From Paracyclopina nana (taxonomy: Eukaryota > Arthropoda > Copepoda > Cyclopoida > Cyclopettidae), in NCBI GenBank assembly GCA_019096065.1, contig JAGUCH010000009.1, positions 4,350,001 to 4,414,000 of the forward strand: 64,000 nt of DNA, written 5' to 3'. Positions within the stretch are counted from its first letter, which is position 1. Each line of letters begins with the position of its first letter. The notes under the pieces were generated by a model. It had not been told where the DNA came from. It ran no database searches and was given only the letters and a program-made list of their open reading frames with translations. The translations under genes were made by a program, and so were the position numbers. Shown here one piece after another: positions 19,801-28,363 of this stretch.

Positions 19801-20165
19801 CGGCGATCTCGTCCCGATGGCATTTCGTTGACTATTAGAACTTCGCCGATCGCTCTTGTTATATTGTCTAGGTTTTTGTTCAATAGTGAGATAAATTTTA
19901 CTGCGATCGACTTAAATCTACTCACAATCGTAGTAATTAACTCTCCTCGGCGATGGATTGCGTTTAAAAATGACCTCGGCGAGGTCGAACTCGTTTTTCC
20001 CAATTTTGGCGGTTGAATTTCGACGTGTTGTGATTTGGCGAATTTTTTGTTTTCTTTTCTTATTTCCGGTTTAATTTTGTAGGTTGCGTGTTTGTTTTTG
20101 TTTACTTGGTTTTGACTTTCAGTTTTTGTGCGATGTGAGGTTTTTTCATTAGGCTTGGTCTTCAT
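16806..20165 (-). CDS. Element 2 second ORF: RNase D-like DEDDy 3'-5' exonuclease with zinc knuckles
   Basis: About 1119 aa from the ATG at 20165 (the frame continues 6 bp upstream to a TTG). The N-terminal 220 residues are very basic and Arg/Ser/Glu-rich, probably disordered and RNA-binding. A helical region with a GVPP motif (about 290-490) is shared with element 1. Residues about 690-865 have the DEDDy exonuclease signature: ExoI IDTEG (Asp about 698, Glu 700), ExoII FGIDMDLRKF (Asp about 777) and ExoIII YDRQDLFTPLACLEL (Tyr about 850, Asp about 854, spacing Y-x3-D). Motif spacing matches RNase D/WRN-type domains. Residues about 1013-1073 hold three zinc knuckles (two C-x2-C-x4-H-x4-C, one ending in His). 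No signal peptide or TM is seen, so it is not an Env. Activity is inferred from motifs only; proofreading, RNA trimming or host-defence evasion are open possibilities. Confidence 0.85.
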   Translation of the reverse strand: MKTKPNEKTSHRTKTESQNQVNKNKHATYKIKPEIRKENKKFAKSQHVEIQPPKLGKTSSTSPRSFLNAIHRRGELITTIVSRFKSIAVKFISLLNKNLDNITRAIGEVLIVNEMPSGRDRRGRSRSTSRERDARRRLDRSRSGDIQREEERRREAERREKERKLAENANQRSREKSASTSHEARTPKVERSSPGRLTPKLKARLGPRITSDSSQDETSPRSEHQPPDPPLEEVIRRWEERTGARVVIYDDYNTEETREIFERYYHDPGTIILGSTLNFGPRDEKLHMPNSSRKKGQKIDLLKALIRAIQLYHGVPPNEAMLISHGPQYVRTVDKYGKYPPQNVLEDEERLQFLAARQILEQEAMGSMDSGMEVRELFKAIESGKGMAPMPEIAKVLNDGRNANTLYLRRTANVLTNEEVKQLAAFKKGYRIWTRESLQEALDWLKEACKLQGKNVKMIHIEDKAEQTPEDMMPIREKVVIQTIEKIVEVQRASNPGRLSPEPMEVEEKGQPARRTSSTSTGLVNYIPAGAEDEYYEKVPGEDMIYVPKRRSRSSSGGKMDFKPPMEDEKKPKLTSKHCPDVEFGMIIAAGGSVEYAKKKCKIHLCQSTNPFLKEECVNRQEDIFPPLTVKDALRNATMAKGTKYDLFDQKKRVTYILGRTNDTKNEYCSEHWDEIEAKLEEKGFFKEIMDTRIMTIDTEGMSEKYKNAYIEGQEITVGEHRDIFAYAHFGAMNGIALGVRVMFVGYKIMGKEIPQRIKGLLSDKRVCKVQFGIDMDLRKFARVGAKVTNWVDAQHLVMLLDPQMNSINPKSGKDGALMIMGVENKIQKVDYRVEHRAIDVDKYEEKILYYDRQDLFTPLACLELVAASSVLRVGGDEKSDCRGYMMFWLAQLRDRPFKFGGQPIRVYEALLEGHGRPRETKVDDGLQGLKYTNLKYNTEKTIVENFRDFDKEFQLQKWYLKSEERKDVSEIETDMVSYVENWHNPGVVHDAIERAMTAPEAMEQGMRLETPHPCRKCGRNDHKEKDCDDKLHCMNCFSNAHKTDACTFYTIRCTLCGDFGHGHQMHMSRDLVQLHVKKRIVAYRHAVGVVTLDRNAKFKVLKERDGMSLRRIDKHRKQ
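20147..20165 (-). promoter_or_regulatory. Overlap of gag-pol stop and second-ORF start
   Basis: The second ORF's ATG (20165-20163) lies inside the last codons of gag-pol, whose TAA stop is at 20151-20149: a 17-nt overlap in a different frame. A further out-of-frame ATG overlaps the stop as TAATG. This layout suggests termination-reinitiation or another coupled-translation mechanism rather than splicing. Confidence 0.6.
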
Positions 20166-23100
20166 CTTCAATGAGTGGTAGATTTTGGCACAAGGCTAGT
20201 TGCCTTATGCCCCTTTCCAGTAATCCATGCTTGACTGTTCTCACCATCGCAGTTCTAACTTTTCCGTCTTCACCAAGTAAAATTCGCTCAACTGTTGCAA
20301 CCTCCCATCTGGGTCGATGTTTTTTCAAGTCTTCTGTGGCGACCACCACCCTGTCGCCCACATGTAAGTTTTCTTTTTCATTTTGCCATTTGGCCCTAAC
20401 ATGCATTGTCTGCAGGTAGAAGTCCATCCATGTCTTGTTCATCTTGCTCATGTGGTCTGCCAAGGCTTTCAGCTTGTCTGAGAATTGGGCTGACACCTCC
20501 ATGAACGTTGATTCGCCCGCTCTTCCACTTATCAGGTGGTTAGGCGTGATGATCTCATAGCCATCTTTTCCTTTCAGAACTGCCAGTGGCTTGTTATTCA
20601 GTCTTTCTTCCGCCATTGTTACCATCGTCCTGAACACCTCGTAATCGTGGGTCCCATGTTCGCAGGCTTCCAAGGCCCGCTTAACAAGTTTGACGTGGCT
20701 TTCCACTAACCCATTCGCCTCATGATCTCTAGGCGGGTTAAAGTACCATTCTCTTACTTTGTCGCTCACGGTGAGTTGAACTTTTTTCCAGTCGACAACT
20801 TCTACCTTTTCTTTCTTTTTCTTTTCAGGTATTCGATTGACTTTGACGCCCAGTTTTTCAAATGAGCCTTCATTGTCGCTGTAGATGACACTGACTGGTC
20901 CTCTTCTAGCTGTGATTCTTTGGAGTGCCATCACCAGTGCTTCTGTGCTTCGTCCAAGTGTTGCTTCCAACGTCACAACTTTTGTTTGCAGGCAGACGGT
21001 CACTAACACATATGCTTTCTGCTTTTCTTTTTTCAGCTCGACATGATAGAAGCCTGTGAAGTCCACCGCGATTTTGCTGCACGGTTTGATGTTTTCTAAT
21101 TCCAGGTCTGGCGCTGGGCCCATGATTTGTGTTAGCATTTTTGACCTCCACCTAGTGCACTGGGGACATTGCGCGCTGACTTTCTTAGCCATTTTCCTCA
21201 CATGTGGGCCTCCAAAAGTCTCCGTCAGTCGCAGCCACAACTGGTCAGCAGCCAGATGTCCACTCGTGACATGAATGCGCCACACAATTAATGTGAAGAC
21301 CCATGATTTTTCCATCCAAATGGGGTAAATCCTGCTTTGTGGTAGGTCTTTTTGTTTCGCGTTTCTCGTTAGTAATCTTAAAACGCCGTCCTCATCGAAC
21401 ACTGGGCTGTGTTTTCTTATTTCCTTTGTTTGCCACAGTCCTGTTTTTTCATAGTTCGTTATTTCTGATTCCAGAGTTCTCCACTGCCCCAAGATGACCA
21501 GCTCTGTCACTGTCTCTGCGATCAGGTCTAGTGGCATTGAGTCCTCCTTCTCTGGTAAGTTCTTGACCCTTGTGATTCCTCTCACCAAAATTGGCCACCT
21601 ATACGCATTCTCTTTCAATTTGAGCTTTTGCATTCTTCTGTACACTTGCCTTGCTCTTGCTACTCCAACTTCCTTATTGAGCACGACTTTGTGATCCAGA
21701 ATATTTCCTTTTTGGTCGCTCTTGATATTTACAGGGCGTCCGAGGCCCGTTAAAAAGATTTTGTCGATGCTTCCAGCCAATTCGTCTTCTGTAACCTCCA
21801 GCTCGTATTTTGGCCACTCTGACTTCTCCTTTTTCCAATACTCTGGGCCATTCCAATATTTTTCGTCCTTTAGCAGTTCCGAGACCGTGCAGCCTCTTGA
21901 CGCGAGGTCACTTGGATTGTCAAGTGTGTTGATGTAATTCCACTGCTCGAGCACTGTCGTGTCGCTAATTTCGATTGTTCTGTTTCTGATGAAAACTTCT
22001 CTTTCCACTCCAGGTTTCCTGATCCAGCATATGACTGGTTTGTTGTCTACCCAGTAGTGCATGTGTTCTCGTTTGATGTGGAACATCTCCCTGAGGCGGT
22101 TTGATAGCCTTGCTGACATCAACGCTCCTGCAAGCTCTACCTTGGGAATTGTGTGCTTCTTTGGTTTTTGTAGCTTCGCTTTCGTGGTGAGTATGTTGAT
22201 GTTGCCACTGCCATCGTCCACACTCACCGTACAGCCAAATCCAATGTCTGATCCATCACTGGCAAAGTGCAGTTCGCACCCATCGGCCTTTGTGGCTACC
22301 TTCCGAGGGTAGCTCACGTTGGAGGCCTCTTCCAATTGACCGACCCACTTTTCGAATCTTTTCAGTGCCTTTTTTACCAGGTCATTTTCTATTTTTGTGA
22401 GGTCCGTGTCCCATTTAATTTTCACCTCTTTTTCTGCCATACAGATCCACTGGAAGCTTTCTCTCCCGAAGATCATGAAGGGCGCCAGGATTCCCAGCGG
22501 GTCGAAGACTTTGTGGAGTTCTGCTAATATTGTCCTTTTCGTTATTTTTTGCAGGTCTGGTTTGACAAATTTATAACCAAGTCGATCTTTCTCAGTGTCC
22601 CAACTGATGCCTAGTGTGGAGTGCAGCACTTGTCCTCCCTCACTTCCTTCCAACGTCAAGGACTTTTCCTGGAACTCTTCAGGTATGCTTTTCATGACTG
22701 CCTTTGAGTTTGATACGAATTTCCTTAATTTCATTCCGCATTTTTCCAGGAGTGTTGTAGCTTCCTTGGTGACCCTGATCGCGGTCTCTTCATCCGGGAA
22801 GGCCACCAACATGTCGTCCATGTATATCTGGATGTGCTCTCTGAGCTCTTGGCTGCCAAACTTGTGCAAGTGATGCTTTACCACGAAGTTGGCTACGCTC
22901 GGTGCTGCTCTGAGACCGAATGGCCACCTCTTGAATTGGTAGGCCTCTCCTAGCACCCATATACGCAGATATTTTCTATCTTTTGGTGGGACTCCAATCA
23001 TGAGATACATCTTTTCAATGTCTGCTGCTACTGCAACCTCGCCAAACCTGAATTTTATGAGCACGTCAAATATATCTTCCAGGAAGTTCGGTCCTGTGTA

Positions 23101-26100
23101 CTGGCAGTCATTTATGCTCACCCCGTCGAATTTTTGTGCCGCGTTATAAACGAATCTAAATTTTGTTGTTAAGCTCGACCTTTTTGCAACACAAAAGAAC
23201 GTCAGCCAAAAACCGTGCCTCTGCTCATTTATTGGGACTTTTTCAATAATGTCCATCTCCAGATACTCCGCCATCGTCTTCTGCACTGCTTCGTGCACTT
23301 CTTTATCCGCTTTGTGCGTCATATCAATTCCAGCCTGGATTCTCTTCGCCTTTTCCCAATTCTCTGGAAGATTCGGTGGGTCTTCGATCCAAACGATATC
23401 TACCACGTAGTGTCCTTTTTCGTCCTGATGGATTGATTCTTGCATCTTCTTCAGAGCGATCTCATCCGCCAGTGTTAATCTTTTTGATCTCGACTCGTCC
23501 CTGTCAATTCCCAGGGCCTCAATTCCATTGCTTCTGTCCACAATGAACTGCAATTCGCTGTCCTTGAGAGCCATGCCTGCATTAAATTGGCCCCAGTCAC
23601 TGACCATCATGGACACTTCGTGTCCCCCCGTCTTGGGATGGTAAAGCATTGTCCATCCGAGTGGGGTTTTTCTGACTAATGGGCCATTGTGGACGTATAT
23701 ATCCTGGATGCTTCTCATCAAATGCAAGTTATCGAACCCCAGAAGCATCCTCACTGGTCCTTCGACTGGTCTTGGAAAGTTGATCTTGCTAATCTCTTTG
23801 TAGCTGACTTTTATGTCATTTGGATCTACAGGTTCGATCGCTGCTGGGAGTCCAAAAGTCTTTGCTTTCAGTTTGAACCACCGTCTTCCTCCTTTCGCTC
23901 TCACAAAGACCTCCGTTTGGTATGACTTTCTTTTTATGACATCTCCATCCCCCACAACGTGGACCTTCAGCATTTCTTCCTTTCCTTGAAGCTCCAGATC
24001 TTCTTTAAGTTTCGGGTCTATGATTGTCAAGCTTGATCCTTCATCCAGCACCATGTTTATTGGTAGATATGTGGCAAAGTCGCTGGTTGCCGCTATTTCT
24101 ATTGGCAAGGTTCTCCAGGATTTAGTGTCACTTGCAGTTAAGGCAATGACATCTGGTTTTTCTGTTTGGATCTGACTTCCGTGGTCAGATTCCTGACTAT
24201 TTGCTTCCTTGCTGGGTTGACGTCCGAGGTCCCCTCCAGTGAAGCCTATTGCCTCTTTTGACAACTGATCCAACTTTTTCTCGAGTGCAGGTAACCGTGC
24301 CAATCTCTGTTCAATGCTTGCTAGCAGTGCTGCTGTCACGTCTCCTTCGGAGGCTCTTCTTGTGTTGTTCACATGCAGCTTGCTATGATGATCACCTGCA
24401 CCGCACTTGATGCAGTTCTCCCTGGCCTTGCAGTTCTCCACTGTATGCTTTCCTCGAATGCATTTGAAGCAGATTCCCGCTCCAACCAGCTTTTTCTTGA
24501 TATCTTGTATGCTGTAGTTGTCCCAGCTCTCGCATTTTAGAGCTTTGTGATCATGTACACCACATATCACGCACGGGTCTTTCTGTTTGTGCGCACCCAG
24601 GAACACTGCGTCGTCATCTTCGTCATCACTGTCCTCGTCCGAGCTCGCTGAGTACAACTCGTCGACTGCCATGACTACTTCTCTTCCTTTTTTGTTGTAG
24701 AACTTGACGTATCTTTGATTTGTTCTCTTTCCATATTCAGTCTGGCCTCCATAGCTTCCCACATGGCTCTCCGATGGCAACTTGCTTTTCAAGGCTTCTC
24801 TTGTATTTCTGGCTTTCATCTCGCTCATTCCCTCCTGAGTTCTTTCTCTAGCCCACGTGAAGAACAACCTCAACGAGTTCTTTGATTGGAATTTTGCGAT
24901 TCTGAATGCATTGTAGTCTTGTTTTGTATCCGGTGTCATCTTGATCATTCCCAACAGGTGATCCTCGCCATCCTTTGGATTCTTTCCGGATCTGATGTTG
25001 AGGTCGACCATTTCTTCCAAGATATTCACCATATCACCGATTGTGTTTGGTGCTTTCACATCCACTGGTGGCATTCTAGCCAAGTGCAGCATCTGTTTCG
25101 ACAGTTGTTCCGCTGCTTCCCCGTGGTTGCTACCATATTGTGCATCCAACGCCTTGAGTGCTTTCACCAATCCCAATCTGCTGCAGTCATACCTGCCAAT
25201 TTTTCTGTAGGCCTGTCCGCCAGTCCATGCTTTCAGTGTTGCCATCTTGTCGAACCAATCCAAATTTTTCTTTTTGATGATTTTCGCGTGAACAAGTTCC
25301 TTGAAGGCCCTGTATTTGGCTGGATCTTCTCCATCAAAGTAGCCCTTCATGTTGTCCCTCACGGTGTCTGCCGCAGCAGTGACATCGTAGTATTGCGTCA
25401 AGTTTTTGCCATTGTAGAGGTCTGTCCAGTCGACTTCATTTGACACGTAGTCTTCCCAGTCATCCAGGACAGTGTCTTTTGCCAGATATGTCTCCTCCAG
25501 GGTCAGCTTGTCCTTGTAGTCGGCTCTTGTGATATTTGCTGACTGCTGCCATGTTGGTGTTCCCGGAATTTGACTATAATTTCCGAACTTTGGCGTTTCC
25601 GCTGCAGCCCCAGATGGTGTTGAAAAGTTGGGGTCACCAGGGTATTTGAACATCTTGCCCCTGGCTCCTCCTCTACCTCTTCCAGCAGTTCCTTTCTTGG
25701 GGTTATTGATGAATTCCATGCTGCTTGCCGCCTGTCTTTTTTCCGTGACCATTGCTTGCAAATCCACATCTTCTCCCCGCGATCTAGCCTCCCTCAATTG
25801 CTTTTCTGCTTCTGCCCTTTTTGCTTCCGCATCTTGAGCCTTGGCTACCAAGGCCTCGTGCTCAACTTTTGATGCGCTGCGAGCTGCCATGGCTAGGTCG
25901 TTGATTCTCTCTGACATCTCATAATGCTCCGTGACCCAATCGATGAGGTAGTTCTCCTCGTCATCATCATCATCGCCACCCGTTGTTTGATTGGCATCTT
26001 GCATGGTGACGTCTCTATTTTCTTCCTTTTCTTCCTCTCGGAGCATCTCCTCGAATTCTTTTTGCTCCTTCTTTTTGTGATTCTTTTCCGCGAGGTACTC

Positions 26101-26679
26101 CACAGCATTGGCCTCTTTCATGAGAGGTTCCACGCTTTCCGCCTTGAACTTTGCGACTACTTGCGCGTCTTCTCCCTTGATGCCCTCCAACAGCCTTGCT
26201 GCCTCGGTGGCAATCTCCATTTTTAACGAGTTTGCCCGCCTCGCGATCATCTTAAGCTTTCTCGCTGGTTTGTCCGTGCTAATTTCTTTTTTGATTGCCT
26301 CCAGGTTTGAGTAGTACTCTGACGCGTCGACTTTCCATCTCTCCACCATTGTGGCCGGCGAAACCTTGACTAGTTCTTTAATGGTTGCCTCCATTTCCAC
26401 GCTGGTGTTTGCTGCCATGTCCTCCAGAATTCTAATGCTTCCGGAGGACTCCGCTGAGTCTTCCCTGAATCTATTGAGGTCCTCTCTAATTTCGACCCTG
26501 GAGCTGTTGATTGTGGTATCGTTAAATCCCCACCTTTTGTCTGGTCTTTTCGGGGATTTCTGCTTGTACGTTACTCCACGTCCCAACGTTCTCTTCCCTC
26601 CAACTGAGTAACCCTGTAACCAGCCTGGGGGTTTCTTGATTCTTTTTGGTCTTTCTTCCTTCTTTTCCTTGTCAGACAT
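20149..26679 (-). CDS. BEL/Pao Gag-Pol polyprotein (element 2)
   Basis: 2176 aa from the ATG at 26679, 118 bp after the primer site. The Gag part includes a coiled, charged N-terminus and a DUF1759-type region (about 420-580). Three zinc knuckles follow at about 702-770 (CVICGVHDHKALKC, CFKCIRGKHTVENC, CIKCGAGDHHSKLH). The aspartic protease has VLDEGSS near 877, i.e. D-E-G in place of the usual D-S/T-G. Reverse transcriptase spans about 1130-1400 with YMDD near 1286. RNase H follows (SDGSD near 1476, KVELAGAL). Integrase has an HHCC module (about 1803-1846) and the DDE triad in VDFTG (about 1873), SDNEG (about 1935) and VESH (about 1993). A basic C-terminal domain follows. Gag and Pol are in one frame with no internal stop, so Gag and Pol must be made as a fusion and then cleaved. 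Replicates the element by cytoplasmic reverse transcription. Confidence 0.96.
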   Translation of the reverse strand: MSDKEKKEERPKRIKKPPGWLQGYSVGGKRTLGRGVTYKQKSPKRPDKRWGFNDTTINSSRVEIREDLNRFREDSAESSGSIRILEDMAANTSVEMEATIKELVKVSPATMVERWKVDASEYYSNLEAIKKEISTDKPARKLKMIARRANSLKMEIATEAARLLEGIKGEDAQVVAKFKAESVEPLMKEANAVEYLAEKNHKKKEQKEFEEMLREEEKEENRDVTMQDANQTTGGDDDDDEENYLIDWVTEHYEMSERINDLAMAARSASKVEHEALVAKAQDAEAKRAEAEKQLREARSRGEDVDLQAMVTEKRQAASSMEFINNPKKGTAGRGRGGARGKMFKYPGDPNFSTPSGAAAETPKFGNYSQIPGTPTWQQSANITRADYKDKLTLEETYLAKDTVLDDWEDYVSNEVDWTDLYNGKNLTQYYDVTAAADTVRDNMKGYFDGEDPAKYRAFKELVHAKIIKKKNLDWFDKMATLKAWTGGQAYRKIGRYDCSRLGLVKALKALDAQYGSNHGEAAEQLSKQMLHLARMPPVDVKAPNTIGDMVNILEEMVDLNIRSGKNPKDGEDHLLGMIKMTPDTKQDYNAFRIAKFQSKNSLRLFFTWARERTQEGMSEMKARNTREALKSKLPSESHVGSYGGQTEYGKRTNQRYVKFYNKKGREVVMAVDELYSASSDEDSDDEDDDAVFLGAHKQKDPCVICGVHDHKALKCESWDNYSIQDIKKKLVGAGICFKCIRGKHTVENCKARENCIKCGAGDHHSKLHVNNTRRASEGDVTAALLASIEQRLARLPALEKKLDQLSKEAIGFTGGDLGRQPSKEANSQESDHGSQIQTEKPDVIALTASDTKSWRTLPIEIAATSDFATYLPINMVLDEGSSLTIIDPKLKEDLELQGKEEMLKVHVVGDGDVIKRKSYQTEVFVRAKGGRRWFKLKAKTFGLPAAIEPVDPNDIKVSYKEISKINFPRPVEGPVRMLLGFDNLHLMRSIQDIYVHNGPLVRKTPLGWTMLYHPKTGGHEVSMMVSDWGQFNAGMALKDSELQFIVDRSNGIEALGIDRDESRSKRLTLADEIALKKMQESIHQDEKGHYVVDIVWIEDPPNLPENWEKAKRIQAGIDMTHKADKEVHEAVQKTMAEYLEMDIIEKVPINEQRHGFWLTFFCVAKRSSLTTKFRFVYNAAQKFDGVSINDCQYTGPNFLEDIFDVLIKFRFGEVAVAADIEKMYLMIGVPPKDRKYLRIWVLGEAYQFKRWPFGLRAAPSVANFVVKHHLHKFGSQELREHIQIYMDDMLVAFPDEETAIRVTKEATTLLEKCGMKLRKFVSNSKAVMKSIPEEFQEKSLTLEGSEGGQVLHSTLGISWDTEKDRLGYKFVKPDLQKITKRTILAELHKVFDPLGILAPFMIFGRESFQWICMAEKEVKIKWDTDLTKIENDLVKKALKRFEKWVGQLEEASNVSYPRKVATKADGCELHFASDGSDIGFGCTVSVDDGSGNINILTTKAKLQKPKKHTIPKVELAGALMSARLSNRLREMFHIKREHMHYWVDNKPVICWIRKPGVEREVFIRNRTIEISDTTVLEQWNYINTLDNPSDLASRGCTVSELLKDEKYWNGPEYWKKEKSEWPKYELEVTEDELAGSIDKIFLTGLGRPVNIKSDQKGNILDHKVVLNKEVGVARARQVYRRMQKLKLKENAYRWPILVRGITRVKNLPEKEDSMPLDLIAETVTELVILGQWRTLESEITNYEKTGLWQTKEIRKHSPVFDEDGVLRLLTRNAKQKDLPQSRIYPIWMEKSWVFTLIVWRIHVTSGHLAADQLWLRLTETFGGPHVRKMAKKVSAQCPQCTRWRSKMLTQIMGPAPDLELENIKPCSKIAVDFTGFYHVELKKEKQKAYVLVTVCLQTKVVTLEATLGRSTEALVMALQRITARRGPVSVIYSDNEGSFEKLGVKVNRIPEKKKKEKVEVVDWKKVQLTVSDKVREWYFNPPRDHEANGLVESHVKLVKRALEACEHGTHDYEVFRTMVTMAEERLNNKPLAVLKGKDGYEIITPNHLISGRAGESTFMEVSAQFSDKLKALADHMSKMNKTWMDFYLQTMHVRAKWQNEKENLHVGDRVVVATEDLKKHRPRWEVATVERILLGEDGKVRTAMVRTVKHGLLERGIRQLALCQNLPLIEDEDQA

Positions 26680-26796
26680 TCGTCTCCGGCGTCCGTGGCC
26701 TTCTGACTACTTTGTCTTGGTCTTGTCAAGTCCCTTTGACTGGGCAAGTCCCCCCGACTTGACAGTCTTCTTCTGTTCTCCTTGTGTGAGTTTACC

Positions 26797-26808
26797 CGTT
26801 GGGCGCCA
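26797..26808 (-). promoter_or_regulatory. Primer-binding site, tRNA-Lys type
   Basis: Directly after the 5' LTR the minus strand reads TGGCGCCCAACG, which is complementary to the 3' end (with CCA) of arthropod/animal tRNA-Lys(CUU) as I know it. The match seems to stop after 12 nt. Confidence 0.8.
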
Positions 26809-27128
26809 TGTTCGAGTAATCACGAGAAGAATCAAACAATCGATCAATGCAAGGCTCTGGTGAGCGAATCCGGACTGGCTGATCCCAAGATCGAGTGGAA
26901 TGCTAACAGAATGTCTGTAAATGCTAATGTAGCTCGATTGGAATCACACTGAATAAACGTAGTCAAAATCTAGAGATCGAAAATAAGATGACTTTTATTG
27001 TCGATCGTACGAAATCTAGAATGCAACTGAAATAAAAAGCGGGAAAAGATGACAGTTTGACAGCTATTTTCCGCTTGGCTCAGCTTGTTGTTGTCGGTGC
27101 GTCGCATCTTGAGTACCATGTCTTCACA
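26809..27128 (-). repeat. 5' LTR of element 2
   Basis: 320 bp, identical by eye to the LTR at 16362-16681. It should carry the element's promoter. Reading the host receptor frame into this LTR adds about 53 foreign codons and then a TAG at 26970-26972. Confidence 0.95.
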
Positions 27129-27133
27129 GATGA
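27129..27133. repeat. Target-site duplication GATGA, right copy
   Basis: GATGA follows the right LTR end TCTTCACA and matches the five bases before the left LTR. In the host gene it lies in the codons for Phe-Ile-Phe at the end of TM4. Confidence 0.93.
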
Positions 27134-28363
27134 AACAGGCAGTCAAATTAAGCAGCATGGATAGTGAAGCCAATTTGATAACTGGGTTCGCCATTTTCTT
27201 CTCTTTTTTCTTTACAGCCATAAGCCTAAAATTGCTTATGATTTTAACCAAACTTCATCGGCTTGCCATACGAAAAAAACTCACCTATAAATGGCTATGG
27301 AGAGTTCTCCGTAAATGTGATTGTGACTGTAGATTCCATGGGCAAGCCAGCGCAGGTTGCAGCCTATGGGACCAAAGTATTCAACCAATGGAGTTCCCAT
27401 TGCCAGAGATCCAATTTCAGGTAAGATTTGAACCAAAATGCATACACCTTGAATCATCTAAAAAATTCCACTTAAGGATAAAGCTTTCAAGCATTTCTGC
27501 TTTTTTAGCTGTGGAAATTAGCTCGCTTTGCAGATGGTTGAACATAAAATACAGTGTTTTCATTAAGCCAAAGTGGTATTGTGGTACCGAATCCTTGGTA
27601 GTCATGAAATGGTGGCTCACATAAAGTGATGAGTGATGTTGCAAGCTTTTTAATGGTCACTAACGTCAATGTAGGTTTTCTATTCGCTGCGATTCTGTCG
27701 AAGGAGCATCCAATATGCATATTTTGCGCGATACCTTTTGACAGTAGGCAAGCATTCGGTAGCATGTTTCATATAAAAATTGCTCTTTTCATAGCCCTCT
27801 TTTATGCGCTTTACTCAATTAGAACACAATTTTCGAATTGGTCAACATGGTAGGAGAAGCCACTTGTATATTTTATTTTAATTTCTGAGCCTAAAAAGCA
27901 GCAACTTTGCAACAAAAATACCCGGTTTCAACAACAAAATAAGAATAGTATAAGTACGATTAACCAGTGCAGCTATTGGAACCGGGCTTCAGTTTGCACG
28001 ATTTTTATGTGCCCCATCTCTCTCCCTTTTGCAGTCATTTGCATATCTCAGAACCTAGCATAGCTTGCATCAATTGACTTTGATAAGATGAAACTGTGGG
28101 GCTGATCGTTACAACACCAAATTCATGGTTACCTGATCAATGAGCATGAGTGCGTTTATGGGCCTCTTTTTCGGAGCGAATCTGGTCACGAAGTTGATGA
28201 TCATGGATTTGCTCACCATGGTTATGATTAAGCAAATAGAAAGGGTCGCCATCAAAATGATTGACTTCAGTGGCTCCCATTTGAGCAAAGTTAGCGATTC
28301 GTCATGAAGCGAAATGAGTCTGATTCCGTCCATGTTTGGATCGCTAATGGTTACACTCATCAT
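27129..28363 (-). pseudogene. 7TM receptor gene, 5' part (before the retrotransposon insertion)
   Basis: Three exons are visible: 28363-28133 (extracellular N-terminus, TM1 SIILMATLSICLIITMV, first intracellular loop APKKRP, start of TM2 INALMLIDQ), 27457-27285 (rest of TM2, extracellular loop with Cys, TM3 ending GELSIAIYR, the position of the DRY motif) and 27225-27129 (basic second loop, then TM4 LASLSMLLNLTACFI), where the insertion cuts. Introns are 675 bp (GTAACC, phase 0) and 59 bp (GTGAGT, phase 2). The protein is a rhodopsin-like receptor of an arthropod-type orphan group; the ligand is unknown. The N-terminus was taken at the ATG 28363, but an upstream exon is possible. The 5' half can encode only TM1-TM4 followed by LTR-derived residues. 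Confidence 0.82.

Larger units (their letters stand above)
16362..27128 (-). mobile_element. Complete BEL/Pao LTR retrotransposon (element 2)
   Basis: It is 10,767 bp long, bounded by two 320-bp LTRs that I read as identical and by the duplication GATGA. In the element's own direction (minus) the order is 5' LTR, primer site, gag-pol ORF of 2176 codons, an overlapping second ORF of about 1119 codons, purine-rich tract and 3' LTR. All key enzyme motifs are present and neither ORF is broken, so the element looks capable of its own retrotransposition. The gag-pol domain order (DUF1759-type Gag, knuckles, protease, RT, RNase H, integrase) defines BEL/Pao. It sits in the same orientation as the receptor gene it interrupts. 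The second ORF with an exonuclease domain is unusual for the family. Confidence 0.96.

Noticed and set aside
27085-27624. 179-codon + strand ORF
   Set aside because: It runs through the LTR and is antisense to two exons of the 7TM receptor, which fit in phase on the minus strand.
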